Shown here: positions 48,622 to 58,740 of the stretch, one piece after another
Layout: each line of letters starts with the position of its first letter
How positions within the stretch are numbered: position 1 is the stretch's first letter
Assembly (NCBI GenBank): GCA_021521415.1
Contig: JAIQDT010001936.1
Location: forward strand, 124,001-188,000
Reading direction: 5' to 3'
DNA: 64,000 bases
Origin: Bidens hawaiensis
Lineage: Eukaryota; Streptophyta; Magnoliopsida; Asterales; Asteraceae
Translations under genes and position numbers: made by a program
Notes under the pieces: model-generated
Database searches by the model: none
What the model was told of the DNA's origin: nothing
The model's input: only the letters and a program-made list of their open reading frames with translations

Positions 48622-48813
48622 GGGGCTGTTTGGTTCATTCAGATCTGAATGAGTCAGGTCTGAATGAGCCTCGCAACAACAAGAAGTCTGAATGATTCAG
48701 ACCTAATTTTAACCATTCAGATGTTTTTCTGTTTGGAACCAAACAGTCTGAAGTCTGAATGAATCAGATGTTTACATCTGAATGGTTCCATTCAGATGTA
48801 AAAAAACAGCCCC
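48622..48813. mobile_element. 192-bp MITE inside the hAT transposase gene
   Basis: Starts GGGGCTGTTTGG and ends AACAGCCCC. It contains repeated cattcagat(c/g)tgaatga motifs and is flanked by TTG on both sides (48619-48621 and 48814-48816). Removing the element plus one TTG rejoins the codons of TSDTW-SAPHG, the expected hAT sequence, so this is a true insertion site. A 3-bp duplication suggests PIF/Harbinger. Confidence 0.82.
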
Positions 48814-49544
48814 TTGGTCGGCTCCACACGGTTTATCGGACTCATATATTTGTGCCATTGCTCATTGGGCAGAACCCGAAACGCGTCGAATGATGAAGCA
48901 TACCTTGTGTTTGAATTGTTTGATTATCCTCACACCGGTGAAAATTTGTTTTATATAATAGACAAAGTGATTAAAACGTTTAAGTTGGAAAAAAAATACT
49001 ATCAATTTCCTTTGATAATGCGTCAAACAATACGAGTGCTATAAAACAACTTCAGTTGAAATATAAACCGATTTGTAACGGTAATTTTTTCATAGTCGAT
49101 GTGTTGCACACATTATAAATTTGTCGGTACAAGACGGTTTAAAAACAATAGAAAATGTTAAAGATAACTTCAAACAAATGTTACGTGACATTTTTAGCTC
49201 AAACAAAACGTTTAATAGATATCACAAATATTGTAAAGAGGCGAGTTCCATTTGCTTAGGCCCGAATTGGGACATGCTTACAAGATGGAATTCAACATGT
49301 ACAATGTTTGAGAAGGCTATTAAACAACAAAAAGAAAGTTTAATCTCATATCACGGCGTGCTTGTGACCGGTCACCCTCGTGCGTTTAAGGAATTCTCTA
49401 CATCGAGTTGGGCTATTATCGAACAAATAACCGATATGCTTGCTGTTTTCAAAACCTCCACAACTATTTTATCGGGAGTTTATTATCCCACGATTCCTTT
49501 AGTACTCAGGGCCGTCTCCGAGAATTTAAATACCTCAGCCTAGC

Positions 49545-49795
49545 CAAAATAAAAAGGCCCGTAGGCCTTAACGAAAATTTTTTATCCGCTAATGTACATG
49601 GATAAAACTTTTATCAATCGATTTATTATAAGCAGAAACCATTCTAAGCATGCAATTATCTCATAAACCATTGCAAATAACCTTATTTTTAATACCAAAA
49701 GACATATATGTGTAATTTTTATAAAAAGGTTTGTGCCCCCAAAACTTATGTGCCCCGTCCGATGGTGCAGCTCGCACACCCTCCGAGCCTACCCT
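49545..49795. other. Unidentified insertion in the hAT pseudogene
   Basis: About 250 bp with no similarity to transposase. Features are gccaaaataaaaaggcccg at the left and gtgccccgtccgatggtgcagctcgcacaccctccgagcct at the right (in two halves). No clear inverted repeats or target duplication were found. Some plant gene 3' ends look like this, so it may be a retrotransposed fragment. Confidence 0.35.
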
Positions 49796-50935
49796 GAATA
49801 GTACTTAACCAACTTTTTTTTAATTTGTAACAAATTAAACGAGTTGTCACTTAGAGGTAAACCGTTTTCCGTATAATACCACCGATCAAAGAAAAATTTT
49901 CAAATATTTCAAAGATATGCCCTCGGTTATTACTCGTGCCGCTGCATTGAACCCGACCATAAATTTAGACGGGGTGGAAACTTTACATGAAAGAATTGGT
50001 TACAATTTGTTTTTTACACAATGATGACCCGTTTTATATTAAAAATGAAAAAGAAAAATTTAACAAAGATTTATCAAGTTTGTTTGATTTTGTCAAGCAA
50101 AATATGATAAAACATCATTCATTCATGAATCAATGAGAAGTTCGGCGTGAAGTTTAAGTAACTTCAATCCCTTGTTAAATTTATTTAATACTTTGGCTAA
50201 TGAAAATAGTAAAAGGCAAAGGGGAAATACTCGATGTAGCGAACTCAGAAGGTATGCCGGAACGAACTTTTTGACCGGTATAGGTTCTCAAAGTTTTAAA
50301 ATTTTAATGTGTTGCCATGGTGAAAAGAAAGGAAGATCAATTTCCGATTCCATCCGCCATGACCCAAGATCTACTAACCGTTTAAGCTTCTACGGTAGCT
50401 TTGGAGTCCGCCTTTTCTTTTAGTGGTAGGGTTATATCTTTACGAAGAACAAAGCTCACTCCCGTGTCGGTAGAGATGGCAATTTGCTTGAAGGATTAAT
50501 TGGATGCTTTGGAAAGAAAACAAGATGTTTCTTCACTCGAATACGAATTGGAACACGAAGGCGAAATATATGAGGACGAGGTGGAAGCCGGATTGACCGA
50601 AGATGAAGCCGCATATGATGAGTACCTAAGAAATAGCTCCGCTCGGGAGACTAGGATTGAAGATTAAGCAAAACGATTGTCGAGCTAGCGAATAAAGAGT
50701 TAAAAAATGATGTTGGGGTTTTAGTTTGGGCAAACGAATGTCGAGTAAAGAAGATTTATGGTTTTATTATGTAAGTGTTTTAGTGTCGAGTAAAGAATGG
50801 CGGTAATCGTTAACTGAATGAAAACATGCATTTTTAGTTTTTCTTTTTGTTCTAGAGTATGTTTCTGTTTCTGCAATTTTTTGGACTTCTGTTTATTTCT
50901 ATAACAAGTAACAACTGCACCAAACAAATGCAATA

Positions 50936-50965
50936 CTAGGATTTAAACCCGTGTTACACGCGGGT
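50936..50965 (-). mobile_element. Helitron 3' terminus on the minus strand
   Basis: The complement reads CCCGCGTGTAACACGGG (perfect-looking stem CCCG/CGGG with inner pairing), then tttaaatcCTAG (50936-50939) and T. This is the Helitron 3' signature, so the element runs rightwards from here. The RPA-like gene on the same strand (52592-57615) is probably cargo of this Helitron. The 5' end was not found and may lie beyond the Copia element that starts at 57852. Confidence 0.6.
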
Positions 50966-51588
50966 GGAAAAACATATCAACAAACCTAATAAATATACAC
51001 AACATATTCAAGCAACACAAATATGATACACAAGTTTTTGACCAAAAGTTAAACATTTAGATTGTCTAGGTATTAAAAGTTCAAAGTTACAATAACTAAA
51101 TGTACACCAAACCCCAAAAAACCATTCATAAAAGACATAAACATGTTCTTTTATTTTAACCCACCATCAAGTTCTTCAACATTTTACCAAAAGGAACTAA
51201 TTTTTCTTCACCAACTGGAAAAAAAAAAACAATAACATCCTAACTAAAAATACAATTAAATCATAACATATTTAATAATGAGTTGCCTTTGAACATTAAT
51301 AAAGTTGTTAAATACAAGTGAAATATCTAAATTTTGTAAAAAAAAAAATAATTACAAACTATAAACATGTTTGACTATCTATTACTTGTGTTAACTTTAA
51401 CAAAAAAGTCAAAAGGCAAGTAAATAGCAAATGATGTATTTAAGATGGACTATATAATGTATTAATCTACTTAATGTAATATTACACTAATTGTTATGTA
51501 TTTAAGCTATATACTAATACCAAACTTTTGTATAAAAACTAAACAATATAACTGACGGTGCTAAAAAAATTATTGAAGGTGTGTTACC

Positions 51589-51798
51589 TTAGGCTTCGTT
51601 ATCAGCATCAATTTTTTCTGAAAGATCATCAAAATCAGATTCATAGTTAGCACATTCTACTAACCATTTGACTTTCATACTAACTTCACTTTCCAACTCA
51701 ACATGTGCTATTTTCATTCTTGCATTAGCCAACTTCAAAACGTCCAGCTCTCTTAGCAGAATTAAATCATTAGATTGCAAAAGTAACTTAACCTTCAA
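51589..51798 (-). other. Unassigned charged ORF within the putative Helitron
   Basis: A 69-codon frame (LRELDVLKLANARMKIAHVE, then CANYESDFDDLSEKIDADNE) ends in TAA at 51589. Its composition is protein-like and helical. Upstream on the same strand one frame continues as FAIKFENGQYNCLKVKLLL, so it may be a longer exon. I do not recognise it, and no promoter or splice structure is clear. Confidence 0.3.
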
Positions 51799-51989
51799 AC
51801 AATTGTACTGTCCATTTTCGAACTTGATCGCAAACCTTGTTTTGATTCGGGAAATAATACCATTCCCTTACATGTACATAAGGGACAACCTGTTGCTAAT
51901 GATCTTCAAGAACATCGGGTAATACATTGATCAGATTGATTTCCTTTTCAAATGGAAAGTCTTTCCTAATTCTAATTTCATGAATTTGG

Positions 51990-52085
51990 TGTTTAAACCG
52001 GCTATTGAACAACATAACCGATTAGATGTTATCCCGTTTAAACTGGCTATTGAACAACATAACCGATTAGATGTTATCCCTTTGT
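51990..52085. repeat. 42-bp tandem duplication
   Basis: ggctattgaacaacataacc followed by gattagatgttatccc occurs twice, starting at about 52000 and 52042, with a partial third (cataaccgatta) at about 52112. Confidence 0.8.
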
Positions 52086-52299
52086 AGTGTTGATAAATCG
52101 CTAAACACAAACATAACCGATTAATATTTATTTGTGGCAAGATAGATTCATAAAGCAATAAGTTAAAACACAAAAAAAACAATTTTTAATGTTAAAAATA
52201 AGATTTAATAAACATTTATAAAATACATTTGTTACAAATATAAGTAAAGCTTGTATATAAAAAATGTTATGGATTACACATGTGCATTTATAGACATAT

Positions 52300-52300
52300 A

Positions 52301-52343
<43 letters not shown>
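52300..52343. repeat. (TA)n microsatellite
   Basis: An uninterrupted run of about 20 TA units. It gives the false Ile/Tyr-repeat frames on the minus strand. Confidence 0.95.
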
Positions 52344-52348
<5 letters not shown>

Positions 52349-52591
52349 CAAACATCCAAACATGGATTTAATATTCCGAATAAACTTTTAAAAAACCAAC
52401 AAACATAGATAATGAATCTGAAAAAACCAAATGAAAAAAATAACAAATACTCTCTGAATCTTAAAAGATAACAACGAAATAAATTCATTGTCTTTATTAT
52501 TACCAAATATTAAGCTTTTATTTGAAAACCTTCTCCAATTTTGGTGTTAAAAGTGTCACACCATCACTGGTTATGGGATTGTCATCAACAG

Positions 52592-55500
52592 TCACTGTCT
52601 TAAACTTAGTTTCCGACATGCAGCTTCATCGTCAACTTCAAAAACATCCACAAGTTTCCTCTTAAGCTTATCATCAGAAGAGGTAACAAATCCTTTATTA
52701 TTTTTGGCTTCATCCAGAACATCCAATTTAGAACTTGGAGTTTGATTATCACCAACATCAGAAAGATATTATAATTACATAACAAAGGTTAAACATTTTA
52801 GAAGATCTTTTATTATATATATTAATTGAGACCAATTTACAAAGATAATAATATACGTACTTTAATGGAAACAGAACTGCTTTCTTGGAATTCTAAAACA
52901 AATGCTCCTACTGTAACCGGATCGGAAACGGATGGTTGATGTTTGATAAGGTAATGTAGTAATTGTTATTTTGAATTATAATATACAAATAAATAAAAGA
53001 ATTATTTAAGACAATTACCGGTGGACCAAAAAGCCTTTTCTCAATTTCTGAAACAATACCATTATCATCAGTGAGCTTGGAAATCCTATAGTCTTCAACA
53101 TTGTTTCTAAAGTTGAAGTCTGCAATGTAAACATTGAAAGCAAATATCTTCTCTAACAAACAATCCAACTCATAGTGAAATCGACCACTTGCTATCACAT
53201 TCTTTAATACAATTTAACGAAAAAACTTATAATACACGTTGTAGGAGAAAAAAACACATTACAAAAATTAAAATAATGATAATATAATTAAATAAATTCC
53301 ACAAGTAATAAAAAAAAACCTCATCTTCAGCACCAATCAAATCATTGGCTAGTTTCTTAATAAGCAATTTAGCATCACTATCAAAGACGGCCAAAAAAAC
53401 AACTCCATTGGAATCTTGCACCTTTATCTTTATCTTATACAAAAAAAGTGTTATATGTGCGTTAATAAAAATTAATAAAAAAACTAAAAATCTAAACAAA
53501 AGATGTTGATAATAAAAATTGAATAAGAAACTATAAAGTACAACAAACTGTATACCTAGGTGCAGGGAGAACACCTAACGCGTTGCATTTTGAATTTTTG
53601 CATTCATATACGTTTCCACCTACAAGAACATTAATCATTAGGTTGCGATTACAACTGCTAGACCCAATGTAATACCAATATGTATCCAGACATATAGCTT
53701 TAAATGTTCCGAGCAAGATGATACTTTTCGGCTAGAAAAAGTAACAAATTAATTAATCTTTATACAATAGGGTATAAGAGATCAATATGAAACTTTAACT
53801 ATAACTAGCAACTTACCAAGATTATTGTACAAATCTCGCAAATATTATAGAAAGATATTGCTTTCAAAAACTCTTCATCAAAAGAAGACAACAACTTCAT
53901 TGGAATTGGTCTGCGAATGTTGAAATCATTGCCGTTTAGCAATCCAAACAAACTGCAAAAGACAAATATTTTTATTAAATAAAAGTGAAGTATTCAAAAA
54001 TATTAATAAAAATATATAGGAAGGCCCAAAACACAAAGTAATTGTTATATACCTGTTTTTGTATTCATCAATTTCAAACAATTAGTCATTGATAAACACA
54101 TGGCTGGCACCCGAGCCGAACGAATCGGAAACATAAACTTTTTCTACAAAAATTAAATATTATATAATGACATGATATATTGAACATCATACATTTAAAG
54201 ATATATGACATTAAAAAGGGTGTTAACAAATTACTCATAGTTACCTTTATTATCAGAACTAGTGTAATACTTTACTCTACCAAATTGAAGTAGAATAATT
54301 GCATGGCTTTCCTTAAAATGATCAATGATGTGACATCCGTCAATTTCGGGTCACTTTTGTTATGTAAACCCGAACCGTTTGTAACCCGAACATTTCAAAT
54401 ATATAAAATATTGAATTTTTGTCATTTAGAATATATAAAATATATAAAATATGGGCTTTTTATATTATGCATTGTTTGACCATTTAAACATACCCATTTT
54501 CATGCAAACCATAAAAGAATCTTTATACCCAACCTTTCACTCCTTCTCTATATATACACACCCATCTTCTTCATTTTACTCTTGTTACATCTCCAAATTC
54601 TCTCTCAAACTCCATAGATTCAAGGTTGTTATTTCTTATGTATTCTTGAAGGTTTGACTTCTCAAGTCAAACTAACCATAGTCTTTCATTCTAACTTGTT
54701 CATCTAACATTACTAACACTTGAATATGGTGGTACAACATATATATAATAGACACCCCTTGTTACCATTGGTAGTTACTTCTCCGACTCCGGTTGGTTAA
54801 ATTTCGGACCTCATAAGCTAGGCAAGGCTTCATGGAGGACTTCGTGTTCTTGATATATACACACACACATAACTTGTTTGCACATACTAACCATGACTAA
54901 CTTCTACTCTTTTTAGTTTTTTTGTCATATTTATGAAGTTCCATGATGGAGGTTTGTAGAGACTAACTTCGGTTAACCGTAAATAGTCCAAACCATGAAC
55001 CGAACTTTTTACTAGTTTGTTAAAATAGTTGTTTAAACATGTTTAATGTTAGATTCAAGTTTCAAAAATCATTTTTACAAGTTCTTTGATATTAAGCATG
55101 TGGAATCCATTTATGAACTCGTTGGGAGATGGAAACCGAACCAAACTGAAACTTTTGCTTAAAAGACTTGTTAACTTTTTTTTTGTAAAACTTAAATATT
55201 TTTCATTTATAAATTATTATACAAGATCTATGATATTTAGGCATGTGGAAACCATCAAGGAACATATTTTGAGATGAAAAACGAACCAATCCAATTTTTA
55301 TCCACTTAAGACACATAAGTGTGTTTTTAGCTATCAAGACTTGTATATTTCTCTAAAAATAGTTTACAAAATGATTTTTATTATTTCCTTAAATACTTGG
55401 AAATGTTGGATCCAACTTGATCTCATAACATAGTTTGGACCGAAAAAACCGAATACTTGCTTAGTTTGGATCTCATAACATGTTAGTTTGGATCCAACTT

Positions 55501-57615
55501 GATCTCATAACATAGTTTGGATCTCATAACATGTTAGTTCTAAAACAATAGATCTACATACTTGGTTAAGTCTTATAAAGCTTTATTGATTTATCTCATA
55601 ACATTCATCATTTTGGAAAGTTGACTTTGGTTTTGACCAATTATCAAGACCCGAACCAACAACCCGAACACTCGTTAAAGACCCGGTTTAGTATCTTTGT
55701 CCCAAATGAACTTGCATTTAGCATTTCCCTCACCTTATTACTTAATAGGTTAAGTAAATATTGAGGTTAGATACTTTAACCCGGTTTCGAGTAAACTTAC
55801 ATTTTTAAAGGGTTATTATTATAAATTCTTAAATAGTTACATTTTAAACCTTGAACTTTAATTGTTTACTTTTTGTTAGCAACAATTATTTTATTTAAAT
55901 ATCTTCAAGACAACCTTTCTAAATCCAAGACTTTCTTTTATTTAGGCTTCATACGTTAACTCGTCGTCCCGGCAAATCTTCAAATTACCAACTTTTCAAG
56001 TTTATTACTTGAACGTGAGTAACTTCATACCCCATTTTTTTATCTTTTGGTTTGGGGTGACATTTCATACTTATTCAAATCAAATGCTTTATACTTGAGA
56101 CTTAAACCACAAACGTTAATGTATACTTTACTTAAATAAATGCTCGATTTGGTGTTCTATGCTTACAAGATTATATGTTTATGTGCTTACCGCTTTTGGA
56201 AGGTTGAATCATAAATCCGTGAACTATATGGTATTCTCTTATAGCACGGTGCCGTTAATGTAATCTTATTAACGACCTCATGAAATCCGAATCTATTTGG
56301 TATTCTCTTATAGACGGTGCCGCTAATGTATTCTTATTAGCGACCTCATATTATCCAAATTATTGCTATTTATTTGTTGTTTCGTATACAAGATTGTGGC
56401 TTTTCTTATTATATGCATATATGCTCAAAAACTATGAATTGCTCACCAACCTTTGTGTTGACAAACTTTATTTTATGAAATGTTACAGGTTTGCATTTAG
56501 GTTGATGTTGGATGCTTGAAGAAAACGTCACAAATACCTTTAGGATATTAGTAACAATGAACAATATTTGATTTGCTACATTTTGTGATATGTTGTTGTA
56601 TTCGACTTATGAATATTGTTATGTGACATTTTCGATGTTGTGAAATGAAATAAGTTTGTTAAATATTGTCGCTTTAAATAGTGTCATGTTTTTATGTGCA
56701 ATTGTTACACCTCGACATGCTCCGCCGCCTTTGGTCGGGGTGTGACAAATGACATATTTAGAAAATTGTGATGCATAATCATCCCAAAGTGTGAGAAAAA
56801 CACAATTTCCACTAAAATAAAATTTTACATGTTATAAAACATATTATAAATTACACATGTTAAAAACAACTATGAAAAAATCTATTACCTTAAATTAGAG
56901 ATCTCCATGGTACGCTTGTTTTTGTCTTTCAAGTTTGAGCTGTTGGTCTTGAAGATACAAACCACATAACCAGTGACATCTATAACAATGAAATGAAATT
57001 ATAAGTTGACAAAAAATGTTGCAGAATTAATAAAAAAATAATAATGTGTAAACAAAATAATATTTACATGTAAAATGAGATGTATACCTATAGTGGATTT
57101 CAAAGAAATATCTTTGTTAATTACGTACTGAAATGAATTTATTTTAAAACCAAACATACAACCATCAAAGTCTTGACACGGATTGACATTGGTGTTTGGT
57201 TCTCAAAACCAACTTGTTTGGACAATTAATTACTCTGTATTTGGTAGCATTCAATCCCACGCTAGGATTCACAATTGTGAGAGTGGTGTTTTCGTTCAAA
57301 AACCTTTTGAAACGAAAAAATTCCGGGTTTAAAAATGTAGCTTGCATTCGATTCTCTTGTAATCAAATAATAATATAGTGATAAGAAACAATGGTAAATA
57401 ATTAATGTAAACAGAATTATTATAGAGAAAGGAAAATAAAAAATAATTAAAAACATACAGATTGATCCGTGAGGACCATCTCCATCAAAAAGTCCTTGTT
57501 GGCATGTTTGTTATCCTTGATGGTCCATGCTCTCAAAACTCTAAACTTTACTGTGGACGGAGGTGTTTTTTAGAGCATCAATTTCATTCAACATAATAAA
57601 GGTTTCAAACTCCAT
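52592..57615 (-). pseudogene. RPA70-like single-stranded-DNA-binding protein, Helitron-type, broken
   Basis: RPA70 proteins coat single-stranded DNA with OB folds, and plant Helitrons often carry a relative. On the minus strand, ATG 57615 opens MEFETFIMLNEIDAL. The first OB fold follows (RVLRAWTIKDN; MEMVLTDQS; MQATFLNPEFFRFKRFLNE; VGLNATKYRV; GYVVCIFKTNS; FLTLWDDYASQFSKYVI; LLQFGRVKYYTS). Next are the Helitron-RPA middle part (LFGLLNGNDFNIRRPIP), the C-terminal OB fold with a half-preserved zinc motif (WYYIGSSSCNR, YECKNSKCNALGV), VQDSNGVVFLAVFDSDAKLL and LDCLLEKIFAFNVYIADFNF. The charged tail ends at TGA 52592-52594. GT-AG introns separate exons. Breaks are a frameshift near 57546, another near 57180, an in-frame TAA at about 54082 and a 2.4 kb LTR in an exon (54329-56747). 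The first zinc Cys pair has only one Cys. Confidence 0.75.
54329..56747 (+). mobile_element. Solo LTR (2.4 kb) inserted in an RPA-like exon
   Basis: Starts TGTGACATCCGTC and ends GGTCGGGGTGTGACA, flanked by AATGA on both sides (54324-54328 and 56748-56752). No primer-binding site or internal region is present, so it is a solo LTR left by recombination. It is the same family as the LTR at 790-3604, in opposite orientation. Joining the flanks with one AATGA restores the RPA reading (FSKYVI followed by DHFKESHAIILL). Around 55425-55535 it has a local repeat of ctcataacata(g/t)ttagtttggatc. It has no coding capacity. Confidence 0.88.
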
Positions 57616-57851
57616 TGTAGCTTATTCAAAAAAAATTAAAAAAGACTTTAGTGAAATAATAACTTAAAATATAAAATATAAATAATTAATGGTTGAAGAC
57701 CTTACATTGTATAAGCTTCAAAGGGAAGAAGATTGTTATGGATGTAGAGAATGGATCTATGAGTCGATTTAAATACTAACATACGAATATGCTTATTTTT
57801 GTTAAACCTCGTAAGTTTAGAAGCAGTTATACAAAATAATCAAATTGAATA

Positions 57852-58256
57852 TGTTGGCGCATGATGTCAGTAGTTCAGTATCTAGTGTCTGTAATCGTGT
57901 TAGTTTGAATTGTATTAAGGTTTTTAGTTAACTTGTCTCACAAGTTCGCCTGATATAAGCGAACTTGTGGACAAGCGAAATTATCAACAACTTCGCCTAG
58001 TCTGTTAGGTGAAGTTGTCGATATCCATATAAGCTAGGTTATGGCTTGTATTGTCAAGTGAAGAGTTCAGTACGTGTAATTGTGATCGGTGAATCACTTG
58101 TTAAGGTTGCAATACAACGTGTCTTTTGAGTATTGTAACGTGTGCTTGTGCTTGGTATTAACGTATATCGTCTCCTACGCTCGTATCGTCTTACGTAGGG
58201 ATTCCGCACCTACGTACTAGGCGATATTTCCGTATAGATCCAGCTGGGAACCTATA
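57852..58256 (+). repeat. 5' LTR of the SIRE-like element
   Basis: Starts TGTTGGCGCATGATG and ends near gctgggaaccta, just before attggtatcagagc. The final bases do not read CA, perhaps through mutation. Inside are inverted copies of aacttcgcc and ggcgaagtt (about 57950-58015). Confidence 0.7.
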
Positions 58257-58489
58257 ATTGGTATCAGAGCATTTGCTCGTGATTGTGTGGTTCGGGATTA
58301 TCACACGGGTGTAGAAATCGTTCCGTTCGACTATTCGCGGGACGAGTTTACGTTGAAATACCGAGTTTTTGTGTCCTACTCACCTTCCTCCATAAAAAAC
58401 AACCCATTACACCTTCGGATACCTCGCAATACGTCAAAATCAAACCTGCAAAAACGTTGTGTTCATCAGGCCCGCCACTGTTTGTAGGG

Positions 58490-58675
58490 TTTAGGCGAAG
58501 ATATAAGATTAAGCGAAGTAATCATTAACTTCGCCTACCTCACAAGTTTGCTTATCTTAAGCGAAGTTAACATCAGGCGAAGTTGAGAAGAAAGCGAAGT
58601 TAAGAATTTCAGCGAAGTTGAGTATTCAAGCGAAGTTACTCTTAAGCGAAGTTAAGAATAACTTCGCCTACTGGT
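58490..58675 (+). repeat. GCGAAGTT repeat cluster in the leader
   Basis: gcgaag(t) occurs about nine times on the plus strand and aacttcgc twice on the other within 185 bp. The gaps are variable (14-30 bp) and the motifs can pair into stems. The same 9-mer occurs in the LTR. Confidence 0.85.
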
Positions 58676-58740
58676 ACTGTTCAAAATAATAAAAAAAATT
58701 TTTTGGTTTCTTTGAGTGTTCGTTCGTATTTCTTCCAAAT

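Larger units (their letters stand above)
48094..50667 (+). pseudogene. hAT transposase (BED zinc finger, RICESLEEPER type), broken
   Basis: hAT transposases cut and paste DNA and often become host genes. Starting at ATG 48094 (MATSSAPTQSNAG) the protein shows a BED-finger region (IWCNFDLCQMASG; CYFFSQDN), then NQPGEGQASVTKDGALW, LTSDTW (interrupted by a MITE at 48622-48813), ICAIAHW, and RCVAHIINLSVQDGLK at about 49099. TRWNSTCTMFEKA (about 49290), SVITRAAALNP (about 49923) and the C-terminal dimerisation region (DALERKQDVSSLEYELEHEG, 50500-50560) follow, ending at TAA 50665-50667. There are many frameshifts and stops. At 49545-49795 unrelated sequence with aaaaaggcccgtaggcc and cgcacaccctccgagcc interrupts the gene, apparently a further insertion. 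It is not functional. Confidence 0.8.
47510..50935 (+). mobile_element. hAT transposon remnant
   Basis: The left end has gaggtgtaaaaaaccggtttcaaaccggttc. A dense cluster of ccggttt motifs in both orientations follows (47525-47690), as in the subterminal repeats of hAT elements. A BED-type hAT transposase pseudogene lies at 48094-50667. No matching right terminus was found before the Helitron end at 50936, so the right boundary is arbitrary. Confidence 0.6.

Noticed and set aside
52128..52506. Minus frames with Ile/Tyr repeats
   Set aside because: Translation of the (TA)n microsatellite.
54329..56747. Helitron or MULE instead of a solo LTR
   Set aside because: TG...CA ends with an exact 5-bp AATGA duplication and homology to an LTR with adjacent PBS at 790-3604 point to a solo LTR.
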